A stretch of 64,000 nt of DNA from Endozoicomonas sp. SCSIO W0465 (lineage in GTDB: Bacteria > Pseudomonadota > Gammaproteobacteria > Pseudomonadales > Endozoicomonadaceae): the NCBI RefSeq assembly GCF_023716865.1, contig NZ_CP092417.1:102001-166000 (forward strand). Reading direction: 5' to 3'. Position 1 is the stretch's first letter. Every line of letters begins with the position of its first letter. Under the pieces are notes generated by a model. It was not told where the DNA came from. It saw only the letters and a list, made by a program, of their open reading frames with translations, and did not search any database. Positions 1 to 9,287 of this stretch are shown here, one piece after another. The position numbers and the translations under genes are program-made.

Positions 1-19
1 TTTAGCTGTGGACAGTTTT

Positions 20-23
20 GGAG
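20..23 (+). promoter_or_regulatory. Stranded Shine-Dalgarno of the DUF3332 gene
   Basis: GGAG at this position would lie 10 nt upstream of the ATG at 1774 if the insertion sequence at 36-1769 and one copy of its 6 bp target duplication were removed. This is seen directly by joining base 35 to base 1776. The insertion has separated this site from the gene it served. Confidence 0.6.
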
Positions 24-35
24 TCAATAATTCAT

Positions 36-1769
36 CCGTCATTCAGCACTCAATCTGAGAATTTCCCTACACCGGCTAAAATGTAAAAAATTCTCAGAAT
101 GAACATGTCCAATGCATCCTCATCAGTTCCACATTCAACGTATCGATCATATGGGTTTGGTTGCCGGTATGTGCAAAGAACTCGGTATCTCTAATCATCT
201 GGATTCCCTGGTTCCTAACCAATCTGAACACCGGAATATTTCCTTTGGCGAAACCGTAGTATCAATGCTGCTTAACGGCCTTGGGTTCACTGCCCGCACG
301 CTTCATATGTTCCCGGAGTTTCATGCTGATAAACCGCTGGATAAACTCATCAGGCCCGGTATTAAACCCGAACACATTAACGACAGTGTACTCGGCAGAG
401 CCCTGGATCAGCTTTTTGAACTGGATGTAAGTGAGGTCTATTTATCGCTGGCTGTCAAGGCAGTGAATGTCTTAAAACTGCCGTGCAAGGCTCTGAACCT
501 TGACTCAACAAGCTTGCATGTGGACGGCGTTTATAACAGCGAATCTGACGTCGACGAAGAAGATATGCACTGTATCAAACTCTGTCGTGGATACAGCAGG
601 GATCATCGACCCGAGCTCAACCAGGCAATACTGCTGATGATGACGGAAAATCAGGCCGGTATTCCCGTTTTTATGAAAGCGTCCAGTGGCAACGTAAACG
701 ACAATAAAAACTTTAAAAAAGTCATCAGCAGCCATTTGAAATCCTACCGGGAAGCCCTGAATAATCGCTACCTGATTGGTGATGCAGCACTTTATACAAC
801 AGATAACGTACAGATACTTCATCAGCAGGGCCAGCAATTTATCACCCGGGTTCCGTCAAAAATCAAAGAAGCCAGAGAACTGATTGACAGTGTCGCTTCT
901 TGTGAAATGACACCAGTGGAGGGTGCTGAGGGCTATGAGAGTCATGAAATGCTGTCAGATCATGCGGGTGTCTCCCAGCGCTGGATTCTGGTCCGCAGCG
1001 AGCAGGCTCGAAAGAGCGAACAAAAAACACTGCTGAAAAAAAATGCTAAAGAAGTCTGAGAAAGAAGCAGAAGCGCTGACCAGTAAACTGGCCAAAAAAG
1101 CCTTCAAGTGTGAAACCGACGCATTGCGTGCGTTCGATGAATGGCAGTCAAAAACTATTTATTGTCAGGCGGAACCTGTCATTACTGAGAAACCCTGCTA
1201 TACCAAGGTAGGTCGTCCGGAGAAAGGCTCTAAACCGGACAGTATTGAATATTATGTGAGCGGATATCCTTGGGTATCCGTTGACTGTCGCAAAGATGCA
1301 GAGTGTTCTCTGGGTTGCTTTGTGCTGGCGACGAATGATCTGGACGACAGTCGGCTGAGTACAGCAGAAGTGCTAAGTACTTACAAATCACAACAGTCAG
1401 TAGAGCGTGGCTTTCGGTTTTTGAAGAGCCCGGAGTTTCTGGTTTCTTCGCTGTTTTTAAAGAAACCGGAACGAATAGAAGCCTTGCTGATGGTGATGAC
1501 GCTGTGTCTGTTAGTGTATGCGGCGATTCAGCATCGAATTAGGCATGAGCTAAAACGACAGAGTCGGTTTTTCCCGGACATGAAGCGGAAACCCTGCCAA
1601 AACCCGACAGCGCGTTGGGTGTTTTTCTGCTTTCAGGGTATCAACGTGCTATTGGTCGATGGACATGAAAAGCATGTGGTTGGATTACAAGAAAGGCAGT
1701 TGACTATTATTTCAATTCTTGGGCGACCGTATCAGGAAATTTATTCCTGATACGGGTGCTGAATGACGG
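36..1769 (+). mobile_element. IS1634-family insertion sequence, copy A
   Basis: The element is 1734 bp. Its ends match as inverted repeats: CCGTCATTCAGCAC at the left and GTGCTGAATGACGG at the right. It is flanked by a 6 bp target duplication ATTCAT (30-35 and 1770-1775). A related, nested copy at 51104-54541 has comparable ends and also a 6 bp duplication, which fixes the boundaries. It carries one transposase gene, which is frameshifted. It sits between the ribosome binding site and the ATG of a lipoprotein gene. Confidence 0.9.
112..1750 (+). pseudogene. IS1634-family transposase (DUF4277 N-terminus), frameshifted
   Basis: DDE transposase of the IS4/IS1634 group. An open frame at 112-1059 covers the DUF4277-like N-terminus and the first two catalytic regions (LDSTSLHVDG and IGDAALY). 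A second frame at 1043-1750 gives the C-terminus with the Glu region (SVERGFRFLKSPEF). The frame changes at a run of eight A residues (1034-1041). Seven would give the continuous product seen in the copy at 51181 (there QKTLIRKMEK, here QKTLLKKM plus one extra base). So it is either a one-base insertion mutation or slippage on A8 that could still make some full-length enzyme. The start aligns with the start of the other copy. Confidence 0.85.
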
Positions 1770-1773
1770 ATTC

Positions 1774-2301
1774 ATGAAAAAGGTGGCGATTAAAGCACTG
1801 GCTGTTGCTGTTTTTGCGACATCAATGACTGGCTGTATGGGGCAGATGGGTACCTCGGCGATGGTGACCAAGGCTAACCTGTCAGTTGTCGACAACCGTT
1901 ATGGCCGTGCCGGACTGTTCATGCTGCTCAGTCCGGTTTACGGTATTGCAGCCACTGCAGACTTTTTCATCTTCAATACCATCGAGTTCTGGACCGGAAC
2001 CAACCCAATTACCGGTAAATCTCCAGCGATTGTTGATACGCCTGTAGAAGCCATCTTCAAGGTCAACAATAAGCTGGATAAGTCCATGACCGAAGTACCT
2101 CTGGAAGGTGTTTCTACTACTTCTTTCCAGCAGGTTGATGAGAATACTATTGAAATGCAAGTGACTTACACTGATGGCAAGCAGGCCACTATGCGAGGTG
2201 AAAAGTCCGGTGAGGAAGTTAATTTCTTCATGGATGGCGAGTTTGTTGCTACCGCTCAGGTTGCAGAACTGACTGATTATGTTGCTTCCAGGCAGTCTTA
2301 A
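1774..2301 (+). CDS. DUF3332 family lipoprotein
   Basis: A 175-residue protein with a lipoprotein signal peptide: basic MKK start, hydrophobic stretch and lipobox MTGC, giving a lipidated Cys near residue 21. The rest, with a hydrophobic segment around FMLLSPVYGIAATADFF, fits the DUF3332 family of small gammaproteobacterial lipoproteins of unknown function. The ATG at 1774 is chosen because the signal peptide begins there. Upstream in-frame codons belong to the insertion sequence. The first two bases of the ATG lie in the target duplication, so the native ribosome binding site (20-23) is now 1.7 kb away. Expression, if any, depends on readthrough from the transposase and the weak GACGGA just upstream. 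Confidence 0.75.
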   Translation: MKKVAIKALAVAVFATSMTGCMGQMGTSAMVTKANLSVVDNRYGRAGLFMLLSPVYGIAATADFFIFNTIEFWTGTNPITGKSPAIVDTPVEAIFKVNNKLDKSMTEVPLEGVSTTSFQQVDENTIEMQVTYTDGKQATMRGEKSGEEVNFFMDGEFVATAQVAELTDYVASRQS

Positions 2302-2356
2302 TTAAGTCCGGGTTAGGTTATCCGAGAATAAATCACTGGTTTTATCATCTTGCATG

Positions 2357-2394
2357 ACGGGAGAAATAAGTGCTTATTCACTCATTTCTCCCGT
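2357..2394. terminator. Hairpin between convergent genes
   Basis: ACGGGAGAAAT (2357-2367) pairs perfectly with ATTTCTCCCGT (2384-2394) around a 16 nt loop that can pair further. It lies between the lipoprotein gene and the 3' end of chpC and overlaps the last codons of chpC. There is no strong T tract, so it may be a bidirectional terminator or only an RNA-stabilising hairpin. Confidence 0.45.
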
Positions 2395-2874
2395 CTCCTG
2401 AACGACTTCATGTTTATAGCCTGAAATCACCTCGTTTATTTTTTGTTCCAGAAGATATAGGTCCGGAATTGAAGCAGGCACTTCTCTCAGAAGCACCCGG
2501 TACTTCTCCATTGGTCCTGTTTCATCTGTCGCACTCCGGACTTCTTCACGTACCAGTGTTAATGGTTGCGGAACCCCCTGCACCACCATGGCATAGAATG
2601 GCAGGCGGTTATTTTTGCTGGTGCGATGCATGACGGCTATGCGGTTGGTGGCAGAGAACTCTGCAAATCGCCCCCGGTTCAGTCTCTCAAAGGAAACAAC
2701 CGGGATCTTTGCTCCTCGCCAATTAAGGTCTCCCAGCAGCCATTCGGCTTCCGGGTAGTTTGGTTCCGGGCGACTGTAATTTTCAATATCGGCGATGCAG
2801 GCTGAGGGTATCAGCAGGGGACGCTGCTGCATAGGCATTAGCACGGGGGAGATAGGCTGGTGGCTTCCGGACAT
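2374..2874 (-). CDS. chpC: CheW-like adaptor, ChpC type
   Basis: A 166-residue single CheW-like domain protein: WLLGDLNWRGAKIPVVSFERL matches the CheW core (G-x-x-x-x-R-G-x-x-x-P-V-x-x). In Pseudomonas aeruginosa a CheW homologue, ChpC, ends the Pil-Chp cluster and links receptors to the ChpA kinase. The position directly downstream of chpA supports the same name. The start at 2874 is preferred because AGAGGAAA precedes it; an upstream in-frame ATG at 2970 would overlap chpA and lacks such a site. Confidence 0.75.
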   Translation of the reverse strand: MSGSHQPISPVLMPMQQRPLLIPSACIADIENYSRPEPNYPEAEWLLGDLNWRGAKIPVVSFERLNRGRFAEFSATNRIAVMHRTSKNNRLPFYAMVVQGVPQPLTLVREEVRSATDETGPMEKYRVLLREVPASIPDLYLLEQKINEVISGYKHEVVQETGEMSE

Positions 2875-2950
2875 GGTTTCCTCTTGATTCTGGTACTGGA
2901 TCGCTGTGGTGGCATTTGTTAAGAGCAGAGCTTCCCGGGAAGCTCTGTTA

Positions 2951-5900
2951 TCAGACTGTCTCAACCGCAATCAGCTTTTCAATGGCTGCGAGTAATGGAC
3001 CTTCCTGGAAAGGCTTACCGATGTATTCATTCACACCAAGGCTGAAGGCTCGGTTCCGGTGTTTCTCGCCGGTTCTGGAGGTGATCATGATAATCGGCAG
3101 ATCCTGAAGCTCCGGGTCATTCCTGACTGCACTGGCCACCTCAAAACCATCCATACGCGGCATTTCGATATCCAGCAGCATGATGTCCGGCTTGCGCTCC
3201 GAGAGATATGTCATGGCCTCCACGCCATCCCGTGCAGATATGACCTCATACCCTTGACGGGTGAGCAGGCGACTGGTGACTTTTCTTACGGTAACCGAGT
3301 CGTCGACCACCAGTACTCTGGTAGCCTGATCGCTGTTATCAAGGTCATGTCTTTCCATGGCGTCAGGTTTGGCTTCTTGAAGGAAACGCTGATGTTTGCG
3401 GTAAAGTGCCGCTGGATCAAGAATAACCACTACCCGACCATCACCAAGAATGGTTGCACCGTTTACCCCGGCAAGACCAGAGAACTGAATTCCCAGGCTC
3501 TTGGTAATGATTTCCCGGCTACCCACGATAGCATCAACTTGAACCGCAATATTCTCACTACCTCTTTGCACCATCACGACCGGACATTGACTGTCGCTTA
3601 TTTTGGGGGTGGCACTGCCGATAAGAGCGCCCATGTAGATCAGCTGGTGCTCTGTGCCATTGCCATAGACGAGCGGAGTCCTGTTTCTGTAGCAATCGGC
3701 CAGTATGGATGCTGGCACCATAGAGATACCGTCAATAGCATGCATTGGCAGAGCGTACAGACTGCTCCCTACTTGCACCATCAATGCACGGTTACTGGAC
3801 AGTGTAAATGGCAGCCTGAAGGAAAATTGTGTGCCCAGCCCGGCCTCAGACTTAACCTGTATGCTGCCACCGAGTTGGCGAATCGAGTTATTCACGACAT
3901 CCAGCCCGACACCACGGCCAGAAAGATGAGTCACATGGGTTGCAGTACTGAATCCGGACTTCATGATCAGTTCGATGGCTTCCTGATCCGTTATCGGCTC
4001 GTCAGGACTGATCAGCTTTTGTTTAATCGCTTTAACTTTCACGGCCTTGATATCAATTCCGCGACCGTCGTCAGACAACTCAACCACAACATCAGCACCA
4101 TCCCGGCGGATAGATAAAAAAATCTGTCCTGCTTCCGGCTTTCCTGACTGCTGTCTTTCTTCTAATGAATCTTCAATGCCGTGACCAATGGCATTTCGCA
4201 GTAAATGGCCAAGGGGGGCAAGCATCCGCTCAAGCATGGCTCTGTCCATCTCACCTTCGGCATTACTGACCAGAAGCTCGACGGGTTTGTTCAGGTCATC
4301 AGACACCTGACGGACAATCTTGCGCAGCCTGGGAACCAGTCGACTGAAAGATACCATCCGGGTTTTCATCAGCTGTTCCTGTAACTCCATCTGGGTTCTG
4401 GACTGCTGCTGGAGCAAGCTGTCGGTATCCCGGTTTTTTTCCTGCAGAGCCTCGCGCAGATCCATAAGGTCAGATGCGGATTCAACCAGCGAGTGAGAGA
4501 GTTGTGACAGTTCTGAGTACTGGTCCATCTCCAGGGGATCAAAATCAGGATTATTACCAAGATCACCCTGGTGCCGGGAGATAATCTGGCTCTGTGTCTC
4601 AATATCAAGGCGCCGCAACTGTTCCCTGACCCTGAGAATGGTTCGATTCATCTCTTCAAGTGTTCTGGTCGCATCTGCTGCCTGCTGCTCAATGCGGGAG
4701 CGGTTGATGCTGATTTCCCCGGCAAGGTTGATCAGGCTTTCCAGCAGTTCTGGGGGAATCCGGACCGTTTCACTGAATGAGGGCTGAAGCGTTGCCTCTT
4801 CGACATCGGCTGTGGGCTTAGTGACTACCCGGATGGTAGAAACAGGTTCCGGTACCGGTCCAGTTAACTGACCCGGTAGATCAGGTACTGACAGTGCTGA
4901 AGGGTTTTTTACCCATTGGTCGTCATCCAACCCATGAGTGAGCAGTTTGCTGCGCGATGAATGCCCCAGGTAGTCCGGAAGCGCATCAGGATCTTTAGTT
5001 GGTGCATGACTGGCGTTAAGTCTACTCTTCCACAGCCTGAGTTCTTCCAGCATGCGCTGCGCATCAGGGGATGGCTTCTCATGGCCAAGCGCCTTCAGTG
5101 TTGTCTCTATGGTATCGTGAGTTTTCTGAATCAGCGCAAGAGGGGCTCTTTCAGGCTCACAGCTGCCATTGGCAATGGATTCATAGACATCTTCCAGCGC
5201 ATGGCTTAGCTCTCCAAGTTCATTAAGCTCAGCCATCAATGCTCCCCCTTTCAGGGTGTGCAGGCATCGTTGAAGCTCATGAACCGGTTGTAAATCGCTG
5301 GTATTGCTTAGCCAGGTTTCCAGAGACTGGGCTGAGTCTTCAAGCAGCTCATAAGCCTCTTCAATGAACAGCTTGAGTAGTGCCTGATCGGACTCTGACT
5401 CATCGATGAGAGGAGCAAAAGGTGTACTTTCTGAAGCAACAGGATCACTGCCGGGCTGCCGGGTAATGGATTCGAAAGGATTATCTTCCGTTATTGATAA
5501 GTCTGTTTCTGGCTCTGCCTCAAAATCAAGAAATACCTCAACGTCATGATTCTCCGGATGCTCTTCAAACGTTTCGTCTGGCTCAGCAGAGGCCCCGGTT
5601 TCACTCAATACTGTCTGTTCAAACAGCAAAGACTCGAGTGCTTCACGCAGAGCACTGAACACCGCGTGTGGCGGTTCAGGCGTTTGCTGTGAAGCCACCT
5701 GATTCATCATTTCAACCAGGGCTTCAAAGCCGTCAGTAAATGGTGACAGTAACGGCTCGGGAAGCCCGGTTTCATGAGCTTCCAGGTAAATGCAGACATC
5801 ATGTAACACATCACAGAGTTCTGCAATCACTGACAGTCCAGCTGCAAAGGCATTCTCGGCCAGCACTTTCAGTTCAAACTTGAACCGATCAAGCTCCTCG

Positions 5901-8900
5901 TGGGGAGTACTGTGAACCCATTTTTCCAGGTAGCTGCTGGCATTAAGTAACAGGTCAAGATCGCCCGCCAGGAAAAGTGCTGCCTGCTGGCCTGTAGGCT
6001 GTTTTTCTGAAAGGCGTTCCGGGGCGAACTCATCTTCCAGGCTGTTGCTGAGCAGTTGATTATGAAGCGCGTTAAGCCAGTTCAGGAAGTTATCAACTTT
6101 CAGCTCCAGAGCGTTCGGGGCTGCCTGAAGCTGTTGCAGTGCATCTTCAATCAGCTCTACCCCCTGTTCCAGCATGCTGATGACCTGGCTATCAGCTGGC
6201 ACCAGATGCGCCCGGAACTCCTTGATGGTCTTTTCGATCGCGGCAATCAGCTCAGCAAGCGGCGTAATGTCTGCCATAAACGCACTGCCTTTGAGGGTGT
6301 GCAGTGCTCGCTGGACAGTATCAGTGATCTGGATGTCACCACCCAATTGATGGCCGCTATCAATAAACTCTTTTACAACACTGAGATGACTTCTGGCTTC
6401 ATGGTCAAAAATTTCCAGTAGCTGTTGATCATATTCAGTATCCGGCTCAACGGTTTGCTCTGCAGTGACGGGATTACTTATTTCCTCTGTTTGTGAGAGT
6501 TCTATCAGTTCATCAAAGTTGCTATCCAGAGCCGCTTTGGCACTTTCCTCCGCACTGTCTTCCACGTCCTCCAGGTCTTCCACGTCCTCCACAATGTTGC
6601 CAAACATCATTGCGGGTTCTTGCGGGTCAGGTTCTGCCAGTTCCTCATAATCAACAACAAAGTTGACCCCTTTGCCCAGTGCGTCTGCTTTCTCCATGCA
6701 AAGCAGAACTTCCGGGGTCAGTTGCTGACTGTCGATGGCAAAATCATTCACCAGTTCAGGCAGCATGGCGATGATTTCATTGAGTAGCTCAGCCATTGGC
6801 TCAGACGCGGGAACAGAACCTTCGATCACGCTGCTCAGCATGTTTTCCACTGACCATGCCAGCTCACCAATAACCTCAGCACCAATCATACGACCACTGC
6901 CTTTCAGAGTATGAAAGGCTCTTCTTATCTCATTGGTCGTGGCTGTATCGTTGAGATTACCAAGCCATGCTGGAATCAGGGCTTTTAGCTGCTGTTGAAC
7001 ATCTGTCGCCTCTTCGACGAAGATTTCATGGAGATCGTCGTCTTCATCATCTTCACCCAGAGAAAAATCAACCGTCAGTATCGGGTCCTCACTGACTTGC
7101 TCCAGGCTTTCAATCGGTACGGCTTCTGGAATCAGGTTCCCCATATCGACTATACCGATAGAAGGAGAGCAGGGAGTGCTCTGTTCCCCGGTAATTTCTT
7201 GAGCAGGACTCAAACTATCGGTTGTGAACTCTATCGTTGGACCATAGGATGGTTCTTTTTCACCGGAAGCAATGGTACCGGTAGCTGATGATAGAGGTTC
7301 TTCGTAGTGGAATTCGATTACGTCATGGTCAGCCGCTTCTTGCGGCAGAGCAGCGATCTCCTGGTCCGACAGCAGTTGCACAGCGAAAGGGTTGGCTTTA
7401 GCCTTTGGCTGTGGGGTGGAAGAGACGACCGGAGCTTGAGGTGCTGCTATTGCTGCCTCAACCGATGATTCAAGTTTATCAAGGCTTTCCTGAATAATAT
7501 CCAGGGTCTTTTCACCGTGGGAGGAAGCTCCGCCACTCAATTGTTCCAGATAGTATTCAAGACTGGACAATGTGTCTGCCAACGCTTCCATCTCGTCCAG
7601 GCTGGGCTTTAGGTTTTTATCCAGCCACTGATGCTGAATATGCCCGGAACAGCGACTGATTAACTCAGCAACACGGCTCAGGGGAATAATGGCAAGCCCC
7701 CCCCGGATGCTTTTTATCAGGGATAGCAACTTGGCCAGGAACTCTTGATTATGATCACTGCCAAGGTAGTCCACCACGGCACTTTTGGCCTGCTCCAGAT
7801 TTTGTCGAGCCTCATGAATCACCGTTTGGTGAATATCATTTATCTGCGCTGGTACAGAGTGCTGATCGGTTATCGAACGGTTGACGCCCATGAACTGGTT
7901 CAGTCCGGACTCCACCTCAAGCAGCTGTGCAGCCGAATGGATCAGCGTATCGTTAATTATCCCGGGCGAGTGGTCACCGCTAAGAATCAATTGCAGATTT
8001 TGATGCGCTTTCTGCATGATTTTCTGCAACGGGTCGAGGCCAAGCATGGATAATGTGTCAGAGATTTGTTGGCTGGTAGCCAGCTGCTCCTGAAGTCTGG
8101 ATTTATTGTCTTCGGGGTTCAGCTGGTAAAGATCCAGTGCGTCTTTTATGTATGCCAGCTGCTCCTTGATGGCCTTCACCACGGGCGTGGCTGCATCAAG
8201 ACTGATCAGGTTGTTATCCTCAGGCTTTGACTCCAGCGCTTGGTCCAAAGAGTACCGTTGCTGCAGAGAGAGGATAAGCGCATTTCGACTGTTCGCTTTA
8301 GCAATTCGATAAAGAATCTCTCTCAGTATCTCTTCCGATGGAGGGGTGTTCAGCCGTTTGGCCTCCTCATTGGACAAGCACTTGAGCTCTTTGTCCATCT
8401 CTCGAAGGATGGTGATGGCATGATTGTCTATCGCAATAGAGCCTTCCTTGAGGCCCTCTGAAAATGCGGTGCAGGCATCCCATAGTGGCGATATTGGTGA
8501 GTCCCAGCAAAGATTCTGCAGTTTGGCAAATATTTTGCCTATGATCGTCAGTTGCTGCTCCCGCTGACTGTTTCTGAGAACGCCGGCAAGACATAGCTGA
8601 TATTTTTGACGTATTTTACGAACCAGAACAGTAAAGCCGCTAGCCTGTAGCTTGTTCAGCTGTGCTTCCGGGATCGGTGTAATTGTGTGAACGATGGCCG
8701 GCGCGAAAAAATCAATGTCGGATAAAGACTGCTGCCCGCGCAGTTGGCGCATTTCACTGAGCAGATTCTTCAGCAGGCCGGGGGTATCCTTGCCAGACCT
8801 GGAGGTATGGGCAAGATAGCCTGGCAGCTGAAGCATCGCTTGAATCAGCACGACCAGTTGTTCCTGATCATTAGCAACTGAAGTTGTCTTCAGGCTGTCT

Positions 8901-9121
8901 ATTAACAGAAGAATTTCCCGGGTAAGTAGCCGGGCTCCATTCTGTTTCAATATCTTCAGCGTGCTGTGAATTTGCTGGATTTTTGCACGACAACTCTCCA
9001 GAAACTCAACTTTGTCTGTTGAATCAGCATACTGTTCAAGATCCTGACGGGCTTCAGTGAGAGTGCTCTCAATCTCTCCGATAACCCAGTCCAGACCTAT
9101 GTATTCACGCTGTTCGACCAT
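2951..9121 (-). CDS. chpA: Hybrid chemosensory histidine kinase ChpA
   Basis: A very large (2056 residue) CheA-type hybrid kinase of the type IV pilus chemosensory system. At least three Hpt domains carry the phospho-acceptor motif HTLKG (about residues 735, 940 and 1288). Then come a dimerisation segment, a HATPase domain (N box NAIGHGIED near 1640, G box DDGRGID), a CheW-like domain, and a C-terminal receiver (VVDDS, and LLDIEMPRMDG with the acceptor Asp near 1984). The N-terminal third is helical with degenerate Hpt-like repeats. The P. aeruginosa homologue is longer and has more Hpt-like modules. It is expected to phosphorylate PilG and PilH and to control twitching and cAMP signalling. 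Separated by 166 nt from pilJ, where pilK sits in Pseudomonas; no pilK is present. Confidence 0.93.
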   Translation of the reverse strand: MVEQREYIGLDWVIGEIESTLTEARQDLEQYADSTDKVEFLESCRAKIQQIHSTLKILKQNGARLLTREILLLIDSLKTTSVANDQEQLVVLIQAMLQLPGYLAHTSRSGKDTPGLLKNLLSEMRQLRGQQSLSDIDFFAPAIVHTITPIPEAQLNKLQASGFTVLVRKIRQKYQLCLAGVLRNSQREQQLTIIGKIFAKLQNLCWDSPISPLWDACTAFSEGLKEGSIAIDNHAITILREMDKELKCLSNEEAKRLNTPPSEEILREILYRIAKANSRNALILSLQQRYSLDQALESKPEDNNLISLDAATPVVKAIKEQLAYIKDALDLYQLNPEDNKSRLQEQLATSQQISDTLSMLGLDPLQKIMQKAHQNLQLILSGDHSPGIINDTLIHSAAQLLEVESGLNQFMGVNRSITDQHSVPAQINDIHQTVIHEARQNLEQAKSAVVDYLGSDHNQEFLAKLLSLIKSIRGGLAIIPLSRVAELISRCSGHIQHQWLDKNLKPSLDEMEALADTLSSLEYYLEQLSGGASSHGEKTLDIIQESLDKLESSVEAAIAAPQAPVVSSTPQPKAKANPFAVQLLSDQEIAALPQEAADHDVIEFHYEEPLSSATGTIASGEKEPSYGPTIEFTTDSLSPAQEITGEQSTPCSPSIGIVDMGNLIPEAVPIESLEQVSEDPILTVDFSLGEDDEDDDLHEIFVEEATDVQQQLKALIPAWLGNLNDTATTNEIRRAFHTLKGSGRMIGAEVIGELAWSVENMLSSVIEGSVPASEPMAELLNEIIAMLPELVNDFAIDSQQLTPEVLLCMEKADALGKGVNFVVDYEELAEPDPQEPAMMFGNIVEDVEDLEDVEDSAEESAKAALDSNFDELIELSQTEEISNPVTAEQTVEPDTEYDQQLLEIFDHEARSHLSVVKEFIDSGHQLGGDIQITDTVQRALHTLKGSAFMADITPLAELIAAIEKTIKEFRAHLVPADSQVISMLEQGVELIEDALQQLQAAPNALELKVDNFLNWLNALHNQLLSNSLEDEFAPERLSEKQPTGQQAALFLAGDLDLLLNASSYLEKWVHSTPHEELDRFKFELKVLAENAFAAGLSVIAELCDVLHDVCIYLEAHETGLPEPLLSPFTDGFEALVEMMNQVASQQTPEPPHAVFSALREALESLLFEQTVLSETGASAEPDETFEEHPENHDVEVFLDFEAEPETDLSITEDNPFESITRQPGSDPVASESTPFAPLIDESESDQALLKLFIEEAYELLEDSAQSLETWLSNTSDLQPVHELQRCLHTLKGGALMAELNELGELSHALEDVYESIANGSCEPERAPLALIQKTHDTIETTLKALGHEKPSPDAQRMLEELRLWKSRLNASHAPTKDPDALPDYLGHSSRSKLLTHGLDDDQWVKNPSALSVPDLPGQLTGPVPEPVSTIRVVTKPTADVEEATLQPSFSETVRIPPELLESLINLAGEISINRSRIEQQAADATRTLEEMNRTILRVREQLRRLDIETQSQIISRHQGDLGNNPDFDPLEMDQYSELSQLSHSLVESASDLMDLREALQEKNRDTDSLLQQQSRTQMELQEQLMKTRMVSFSRLVPRLRKIVRQVSDDLNKPVELLVSNAEGEMDRAMLERMLAPLGHLLRNAIGHGIEDSLEERQQSGKPEAGQIFLSIRRDGADVVVELSDDGRGIDIKAVKVKAIKQKLISPDEPITDQEAIELIMKSGFSTATHVTHLSGRGVGLDVVNNSIRQLGGSIQVKSEAGLGTQFSFRLPFTLSSNRALMVQVGSSLYALPMHAIDGISMVPASILADCYRNRTPLVYGNGTEHQLIYMGALIGSATPKISDSQCPVVMVQRGSENIAVQVDAIVGSREIITKSLGIQFSGLAGVNGATILGDGRVVVILDPAALYRKHQRFLQEAKPDAMERHDLDNSDQATRVLVVDDSVTVRKVTSRLLTRQGYEVISARDGVEAMTYLSERKPDIMLLDIEMPRMDGFEVASAVRNDPELQDLPIIMITSRTGEKHRNRAFSLGVNEYIGKPFQEGPLLAAIEKLIAVETV

Positions 9122-9287
9122 GCCTGGCTCCCGTTCAAGCTACCATTTCCGCTTCTGTTAGTGCTTTTGTTAACACTCTATTTAACACTCCATTTAACAA
9201 CGGCACCTGTTTTAACAAGAGCGCTTGAGCGGTGGGTATTGTGCTTGTTCTCATGCTCTCGTCTCTTGCGGAGTCAGTTTTCCGGTG

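Noticed and set aside
3059..4117. 352-codon open frame on the plus strand
   Set aside because: It is entirely inside chpA on the opposite strand, with no ribosome binding site and no recognisable protein; a shadow of the kinase gene.
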